Source: JAYTUJ01 sp043744615 (GTDB lineage: Bacteria; Patescibacteriota; Minisyncoccia; Phycocordibacterales; CAIRYW01). Taken from it: a stretch of DNA of 11,564 bases. Of the stretch, positions 6,840 to 11,564 are shown piece by piece (position 1 is the first letter of the stretch; the number at the start of each line of letters is the position of its first letter). The position numbers were made by a program, and so were the translations under genes. Under the pieces are notes generated by a model. The model was not told the DNA's origin. It searched no databases and was given only the letters and a program-made list of their open reading frames with translations. The stretch spans positions 1-11,564 of the forward strand of contig JAYTUJ010000003.1 in NCBI GenBank assembly GCA_043744615.1, written 5' to 3'.

Positions 6840-6867
6840 ATTATACGATAATAATAAGATTTGTACA
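6840..6867 (-). promoter_or_regulatory. Probable promoter of the sortase gene
   Basis: Minus strand: perfect -10 TATAAT (6840-6845), with TGTACA (6862-6867) at 16 nt as a 4/6 match to the -35 consensus. The predicted start is near 6833, leaving only about 10 nt of leader. It lies back to back with the plus-strand promoter; the two -35 hexamers are 9 nt apart. Confidence 0.6.
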
Positions 6868-6876
6868 GACTATATA

Positions 6877-6905
6877 TTGACAAAGCATATTAAATATACT
6901 ATAAT
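6877..6905 (+). promoter_or_regulatory. Perfect-consensus sigma-70 promoter for the CARDB protein
   Basis: TTGACA (6877-6882), 17-nt spacer, TATAAT (6900-6905): both hexamers and the spacing match the sigma-70 consensus exactly. The predicted start is near 6912, about 20 nt before the ATG at 6932. The short leader is AT-rich without a Shine-Dalgarno sequence. Confidence 0.88.
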
Positions 6906-6931
6906 AGTACTACATTAATATTATCACATAT

Positions 6932-8506
6932 ATGGAACACCACGAACATAACCACACTATTGAAGAGCACGAAAGTGACACTCACGGTCATACCGACAGA
7001 GTTGAAGTCAGTGCAACAGAAGAAAAGGTTTCAAAACCAAACCTTTTTATTCGATCAATCATTGTCCTAGGAATGATTGTTATTCTCCTTGTACTTAGTT
7101 TTGGTATTTTTAATTTAATTCCAAAAACTTTTTCTTCTTTATCGGGTGCGGCAGTTTCACTTTCATCTATTTTTTCTTCAAAATCTAATCTCGGTTTTTC
7201 AATTGATAAAAGTACACTAAAAAATAACGATAAGTTTACTATTGCATGGAATTCTGAAAAAACTTCAGCCTTAAGTGATGACAAGAAACTTTATGTTAGT
7301 TTTCAATGTAAAGGTGGTGCTCGTGTTCAGTACCAAACAACTGACGGAGAAAAACAAATCTATTGCAATACCCTATTCCCTCTTCCAAAAGATAAAAAAT
7401 CTATAACTTTATTATTACAGTCTGATGCAACAACAGCGTTTACTGTTCCGTTTACATTAAGCGTGCGTGATACAAAAACACAAAAAGTTGATGCGTCTGA
7501 ATCAATTGATGTAACTGTAGATAATAATCAAACAACTGATAATCAACCAACTGAAAATATTGATTATGGTTATTCAGATACTAAAAATACAAATAATTCT
7601 ACTTCAACAAAAACCGTTTCTACTTCAACAAAAAATACAACCAAAGGGTCAACAACTCGCCCAACTAATACTTCAACAAATCACACTGTTTATTCAGGAA
7701 CACCGATTAATCCCAATGGAAAAGCTGATCTAAAAATTACCGTTACTCAAACTGGGATTATTAATTCTGCAGGGCAATTTGTTGCGACTGATGCAATCGG
7801 AACTGCCGACAAAGCGATTATTCGATTTCAAGTTGAAAACGTTGGAGACAATGTTTCTGGTGGATGGTACTTTACTGCACAACTTCCAACAACAGTACAA
7901 AGTGATAAAAATTACACCTCATCATTACAACAATCACTTAAACCTGGAGACTTAATTGACTATACACTTGGTTTTGATTCATTTGATTCTTCAGTTGCAG
8001 CTGCGATTATTCAAGTTAATCCGAATGGTTCTGTAAATGAATTAAATACTGCAAACAACGCGCAACAAGTTACATTTAAACTAGGAACAAATAATTCAAA
8101 CAATAACGGAAACACAACAGCAAACCAATACAATCCTAATATTTCTGCAGACCTTTTGATTCGCATTACAGATATTGGAGTACTTCGAAACGGTCAATTT
8201 GTTTCTACAAATTCATTCAATACATCTGACCATATTGCTGTAAAGTTTGATGTTACTAATGTTGGAGGAACTTCTTCAGGATCTTGGTCATTGAAAGCAA
8301 ATATTCCTACACAAAATTCTGATTACTACACCGCAGCATCAAATGTATCTTTACAACCAGGACAAAAAACTTCTCTTACTTTAGGTTTTGATGGGCTCTC
8401 AAGTGGAACTCGAGATATTTCAATCCAAGTTGATTACACTAATAACCTATCTGAGAACAACGAAAGTAATAATTACGACTCTCGAACAATTACTGTTTAC
8501 AACTAA
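6932..8506 (+). CDS. Membrane-anchored CARDB-domain surface protein with His-rich N-terminus
   Basis: This 524-residue protein probably stands on the outer face of the membrane, held by one N-terminal segment. Residues 1-20 contain seven His with many acidic residues; 21-40 are charged. The membrane segment is about 41-62, and with no cleavage site it looks like a signal anchor with the His-rich end inside. Outside are a beta-rich domain (about 87-196, with C126 and C145 possibly paired), a Thr/Ser/Asn-rich linker (about 197-262), a CARDB-like domain (about 264-384), an Asn-rich linker, and a second CARDB-like domain (about 405-523). Both show the NVG motif (303-305, 443-445), LxPGxxxxxTLGFD (336-349, 474-487) and the N-E-N-x-x-N-N type ending. 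CARDB domains are adhesion-like folds of secreted proteins. There is no LPxTG-type motif, so it is not a sortase substrate. It is the only plus-strand gene, is driven by a perfect-consensus promoter and is convergent with the next gene. Confidence 0.88.
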   Translation: MEHHEHNHTIEEHESDTHGHTDRVEVSATEEKVSKPNLFIRSIIVLGMIVILLVLSFGIFNLIPKTFSSLSGAAVSLSSIFSSKSNLGFSIDKSTLKNNDKFTIAWNSEKTSALSDDKKLYVSFQCKGGARVQYQTTDGEKQIYCNTLFPLPKDKKSITLLLQSDATTAFTVPFTLSVRDTKTQKVDASESIDVTVDNNQTTDNQPTENIDYGYSDTKNTNNSTSTKTVSTSTKNTTKGSTTRPTNTSTNHTVYSGTPINPNGKADLKITVTQTGIINSAGQFVATDAIGTADKAIIRFQVENVGDNVSGGWYFTAQLPTTVQSDKNYTSSLQQSLKPGDLIDYTLGFDSFDSSVAAAIIQVNPNGSVNELNTANNAQQVTFKLGTNNSNNNGNTTANQYNPNISADLLIRITDIGVLRNGQFVSTNSFNTSDHIAVKFDVTNVGGTSSGSWSLKANIPTQNSDYYTAASNVSLQPGQKTSLTLGFDGLSSGTRDISIQVDYTNNLSENNESNNYDSRTITVYN

Positions 8507-8530
8507 TTTTAGTTAGCTTTAGATTTGGTT

Positions 8531-11134
8531 TTAGTTTTCTACTTCGTTTGGATTGATATTACAATCTACTGACTTTGTTACATTTACAACTGGGTCAGGA
8601 GCAACTCCTTTACTACAACTTAGAGTATATGTTTTTCGACTACTGATTGGTGTTGTATCTGTTGACCCACTTGGTGAAACAGAAAGATTATTTGTAATGC
8701 CGTATCCATTAAGAGTACATGATGTTGGGGAATTACTTACTGTCCACACAAGATGACATGTATTTCCTCGACTAACAAATGAAGGCTCCGCAGTAAACTT
8801 TGTAATAATAGGAGCTCCTGTGTCGCATGACTGTTTACAAATACCGTCTGAACATCGAGTTTCACCGACTGCACAACTACAATTTGATCGACAGATACCG
8901 TCTGAACATCGGATTAATCCAAGTGCACATGTGTTTATACAATTCCCATTTGCTGGCATAATTGCACCACTTGAACATCGACAGATACCGTCAGCTGGTA
9001 GACTACTACGGTCTGGACAGAGGTTTGTAATTGGAGGGGTTGATGTTCCGGTTGTTGTTCCTACTGTAGTGCCAATATAGTCACAAATTCCTGCTGTATC
9101 CCCAGCTTCATAGTCACTTGGCATTGTTGCTTGATTTCCTGGAAGGTTTGTACAAAGGTCAACAGTTGTGTCTACATCACAAATTCGTGAGGCTGTTGTA
9201 CTTGCATGATAACCAAAAGGTATTATTGATTGGTTATCTGGAAGGTTTGTACAAACGTCAGGATCAATTACACACGGTGGACACGAAACCCCATCGGCAC
9301 ATTTTGCTACATCACCCACGCATTTGATACCACTTGATCTTACATAAAACGGATGGTATCCCGCTGTTGCACCCCCTGCTTTTTGATTTGTTAGTACAGA
9401 ACCATTGTATATATATTGATAATAACTTCCACTTACACTAATTCTTTGTTCGTATAATGAAACTATATTAGTTATTGGATTTGTAGCAACAACCTGTCCT
9501 TTGTTTACCATTGTGGTAAAAGGACCAAGTGCAAAGTTATCGGTATAGGTGACAGATCTTGATAATTCATGATGCCCGACGACACTAGAATCAGTGTCAC
9601 GGAAAAAGGATTTTGTATAACTTTTACTATTAAATGATGCGGTTATTGTTTTATATGCAGGTTTATTGTTACAAGCACTTTGTGCAATTGAACCTGTTAA
9701 GGTAAATGCTACCCCTGACGCAACAGGATGTTTACTAGTTCTTTGATACGGAGAGGATATGCTTATTGTAGGAGGACCAAACGGAGTACTTCTTGAAGTT
9801 TCAACATAACCCTCTGCTTGATTTGTAAAATAAACACTACCACCCAATACAATACTTAATACTACAGCGGTAATAATTGTATTTTTTCTTTTCTTAAAAA
9901 CTAATGCGAGTGCAAGAATTACAAGAACAATAATTACAGCGAATGAATATGCGATTAGATCAGGATCAATTTGTTCTTTAATTATATCAAAATCTTGATT
10001 AAGCAAAGTTGTATTTTGAGCAAGAATATTTCCATCTTTAGAGATTGTTGTTTCTGCTCGAAGCGCTCGTGCTTTTGCAGTTAATGTAATAGATGCTTTT
10101 TTATTTCCTTCAATCGAGTATGTTCCGACTTCTTCATAAGTACCAACAATTTGATTTTTTTCATTAAACAATTTAATTTCGAGTTTTGCATTTGTTACGT
10201 CAGGTGAAGTTCCCGTAACAAGATCTTGTGCCATACCTGTATACTGAACTGAGACAGTAACAACTTCTCCTTTTTTTGCAAGAATTTTATCTGAAGAGAC
10301 TGAATGAATAGTTACCATATCGCCACCAATTATATATTGAAATTCAAGCGCAGGTGCTCGACTTTTTCCGTCTGCATCTTTTAGCTCGATGACTGCAACA
10401 TAAACCCCTGGTTTTAAATCTTTTGTTACAACTGCTTCTTCAAAACTTTTAGTTTGACCTTTTAGAATGTCAGTTGAAGAACCTTGGATAACTGCAATCT
10501 GTGCACCCGAAGTTGTTCTATCGTAAATAGAAATAATTGGTTTAACACTAACTGTTTCTGAATTTGTATTTTTTACTGCAAACAAAAATTTTGCATTGTC
10601 ATCTTTTTTAATTGTAGGGCCTTGCTTAGGAGTAAAGTCTATTCCTTTTACGGTTACCGCACTACCAATAACAGTAAGGGGTTTAACAGAGGCTTTAAGA
10701 GACATAAAAGCATCTGACCAGCCAAGTGGGATTCCAGCTTTTGTAAATGCTTGAATTTCAATTCCAAGTTTTTCACCGTCGACGAAATCAGGTAGTTTGT
10801 ATGAAAAAGAAATAGTTTTTTCTTCTTCAGATTTTAGAAATATATTTGAAGGACTTGTTGATTTATCATAATTTATTTGAGGAATACCATCAGTTCCATA
10901 TTCTCCTGCAAGTACAACTGTGTAGTATAGATCAGACATTGACGACTCGTTGCCGTTGATTATCGTAAACGAACCTCGTACAGTTTCTCCGGCAACATAT
11001 TGATTTTTATCTATCTTTAGATTCTCAATATATGCTGCGGGTGACACTACTTCTTCTTCGGCTTTTACAAATGTAAAAACACCGAAAGAAAAGAAAACGG
11101 TAAGGAGCAAAAACCATGATTTGAGTCTCTTCAT
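8531..11134 (-). CDS. Large surface protein: Ig-like domains, transmembrane hairpin, Cys-rich C-terminal ectodomain
   Basis: This 867-residue protein has a signal peptide (about 1-25, ending FVKA). Three Ig-like beta domains follow (about 30-150, 151-270, 271-385). Two membrane segments (about 394-413 and 418-436) are joined by a basic KKRK loop (414-417), so both flanking parts should be outside the cell. The second ectodomain begins with a beta region (about 450-600). A Cys-rich region (605-770) then holds two CTNLPxNQ repeats (628-635, 661-668) and several CxDGxC-like motifs (612-618, 743-748, 761-766). The last domain (about 773-858) is Ig-like with WTVSNSPTSCTLNG, a form I associate with secreted Parcubacteria proteins. 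All 25 Cys lie after residue 487, with none before. I do not recognise a named family; adhesion or contact with other cells is inferred. It is convergent with the CARDB gene, 24 nt apart, with no good terminator between them. Confidence 0.87.
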   Translation of the reverse strand: MKRLKSWFLLLTVFFSFGVFTFVKAEEEVVSPAAYIENLKIDKNQYVAGETVRGSFTIINGNESSMSDLYYTVVLAGEYGTDGIPQINYDKSTSPSNIFLKSEEEKTISFSYKLPDFVDGEKLGIEIQAFTKAGIPLGWSDAFMSLKASVKPLTVIGSAVTVKGIDFTPKQGPTIKKDDNAKFLFAVKNTNSETVSVKPIISIYDRTTSGAQIAVIQGSSTDILKGQTKSFEEAVVTKDLKPGVYVAVIELKDADGKSRAPALEFQYIIGGDMVTIHSVSSDKILAKKGEVVTVSVQYTGMAQDLVTGTSPDVTNAKLEIKLFNEKNQIVGTYEEVGTYSIEGNKKASITLTAKARALRAETTISKDGNILAQNTTLLNQDFDIIKEQIDPDLIAYSFAVIIVLVILALALVFKKRKNTIITAVVLSIVLGGSVYFTNQAEGYVETSRSTPFGPPTISISSPYQRTSKHPVASGVAFTLTGSIAQSACNNKPAYKTITASFNSKSYTKSFFRDTDSSVVGHHELSRSVTYTDNFALGPFTTMVNKGQVVATNPITNIVSLYEQRISVSGSYYQYIYNGSVLTNQKAGGATAGYHPFYVRSSGIKCVGDVAKCADGVSCPPCVIDPDVCTNLPDNQSIIPFGYHASTTASRICDVDTTVDLCTNLPGNQATMPSDYEAGDTAGICDYIGTTVGTTTGTSTPPITNLCPDRSSLPADGICRCSSGAIMPANGNCINTCALGLIRCSDGICRSNCSCAVGETRCSDGICKQSCDTGAPIITKFTAEPSFVSRGNTCHLVWTVSNSPTSCTLNGYGITNNLSVSPSGSTDTTPISSRKTYTLSCSKGVAPDPVVNVTKSVDCNINPNEVEN

Positions 11135-11171
11135 AAATTATATAATTCTACTTATTAATAAATATAGCTTT

Positions 11172-11177
11172 ATTATA
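11172..11177 (-). promoter_or_regulatory. Possible -10 element for the 867-residue surface protein
   Basis: A perfect TATAAT on the minus strand lies about 38 nt upstream of the ATG at 11134, between the upstream terminator and the gene. At 17 nt the -35 position falls in the terminator stem and has no good match. A second TATAAT lies almost against the ATG and is less useful. A promoter is expected here because the terminator should isolate the gene. Confidence 0.4.
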
Positions 11178-11185
11178 CAATGTCC

Positions 11186-11222
11186 AAAAAAAAACGCTTG
11201 TCATTTTTCAATGACAAGCGTT
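11186..11222 (-). terminator. Strong intrinsic terminator of the partial surface-protein gene
   Basis: A perfect 13-bp stem (arms 11193-11205 and 11210-11222) has a GAAA tetraloop on the minus strand and runs straight into nine T residues (11186-11194; the first two form the end of the stem). It lies 16 nt past the stop of the gene ending at 11239. On the plus strand no T-tract follows, so it acts in one direction. Confidence 0.95.
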
Positions 11223-11238
11223 GATAACTTATTATTTT

Positions 11239-11564
11239 TTAATTACTAATTGTTGTCGTTGCTGGATTTGAAATCAATACAAAGCCTTTTTTAATTGCTT
11301 TAATGACAGACGCTGCATAGTCACCAGAACCTGTTTTTTTAGTATTAACGTTTACAACAGCGTTTCCAGCTTTGTTTGTCATTACCTTTTTAGAAGTTGT
11401 TCCTGTTGGAGTTTGAATTTCTACCGTAACAGCACTATTAGCCACAGGGCGTCCGTATCCATTTTGTGCATTTACTTTTACTTGCAGAATATTTGTTTTG
11501 CTCGTGGTCGCAATATCAAATTTTGTAATTTCAATATCTCGAGTATCAGTCTTTAAATCAAAAA
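11239..11564 (-). CDS. C-terminal end of a probable surface protein with an Ig-like domain, N-terminus cut by window edge
   Basis: The frame is open from the window edge to a TAA at 11239, giving 107 codons of C-terminus. The visible part reads as one bacterial Ig-like/invasin-type beta domain: a strand ending in LQVKVNAQNGYGRPVANSAV, then TVEIQTPTGTT, a TNKAGNAVVNVNT repeat-turn and a final strand pair ending in NPATTTISN. These G-x-PV-x-x-AxV and T-x-x-AGxA patterns are typical of domains that stack in secreted adhesins. No membrane anchor or sorting motif is at this end. A GTG at 11445 could be mistaken for a start, but the same frame and fold continue upstream of it. A strong terminator follows, so this is the last gene of its transcript. 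Confidence 0.8.
   Translation of the reverse strand, partial: FDLKTDTRDIEITKFDIATTSKTNILQVKVNAQNGYGRPVANSAVTVEIQTPTGTTSKKVMTNKAGNAVVNVNTKKTGSGDYAASVIKAIKKGFVLISNPATTTISN

Noticed and set aside
6932..8506. CARDB protein as a second sortase substrate
   Set aside because: There is no LPxTG-like motif or C-terminal membrane segment; it is anchored by its N-terminus.
8501..8514. Palindrome AACTAATTTTAGTT between the convergent genes as a shared terminator
   Set aside because: The stem is about 6 bp, almost all A/T, has a 2-nt loop, overlaps a stop codon and lacks a clean T-tract, so it is too weak to call.
11239..11445. Complete 68-residue gene starting at GTG 11445
   Set aside because: The frame is open upstream to the window edge, and the Ig-like domain begins before the GTG, so the gene is longer and truncated by the window.
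1..11564. Alternative genetic code with UGA as Gly or Trp, as in some Patescibacteria
   Set aside because: All complete genes read through in the standard code with no in-frame TGA, using TGG for Trp and normal Gly codons.

Overview
The window is AT-rich bacterial DNA that reads in the standard code; every complete gene ends in TAA or TAG. It probably comes from a small-genome, single-membrane lineage, most likely Candidate Phyla Radiation/Patescibacteria (Parcubacteria-like). This rests on the mix of secreted proteins rather than on a marker gene. They include a Cys-rich protein ending in an Ig-like domain with a 'TSCTLNG' motif, PKD-like and CARDB-like adhesin domains, a sortase next to a sortase-signal protein, and a lemA-htpX pair. 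None of the nine gene starts in view has a Shine-Dalgarno sequence, whereas the promoters look like ordinary sigma-70 promoters.

Layout: (1) Positions 1-3430, minus strand, form a probable operon read as lemA, htpX, an unrecognised 171-residue helical protein, then a large unrecognised protein cut off by the window edge. A promoter with an extended -10 precedes lemA. (2) Positions 3475-4461, minus strand, encode a multi-pass acyltransferase-3 protein that probably O-acetylates envelope glycans. (3) Positions 4565-6822, minus strand, hold a sortase gene followed by its likely substrate. The substrate has a signal peptide, five Tyr/Ser/Asp-rich 13-residue repeats, a Cys/Asn/Gln-rich stretch, two PKD-like domains, a VPYTG sorting motif, a membrane segment and a basic tail. 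It has its own strong promoter and ends at a clear intrinsic terminator. (4) Positions 6823-6931 are a back-to-back promoter region, with a perfect-consensus promoter facing right. (5) Positions 6932-8506, plus strand, encode a membrane-anchored protein with a His-rich cytoplasmic start and two CARDB-like domains outside. (6) Positions 8531-11134, minus strand, encode an 867-residue protein with Cys-free Ig-like N-terminal domains, a transmembrane hairpin and a Cys-rich C-terminal ectodomain. (7) Positions 11239-11564, minus strand, are the 3' end of another probable surface protein, followed by a strong terminator.

Taken together, most of the window builds or maintains the cell surface: sortase and substrate, two membrane-tethered adhesin-like proteins, a glycan acyltransferase and a membrane protease pair. 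The best candidates for something undescribed are the sortase/tyrosine-repeat pair and the two unknown genes downstream of lemA-htpX. No RNA genes, CRISPR arrays, transposons or phage genes were seen, and no gene-free stretch exceeds about 110 bases.
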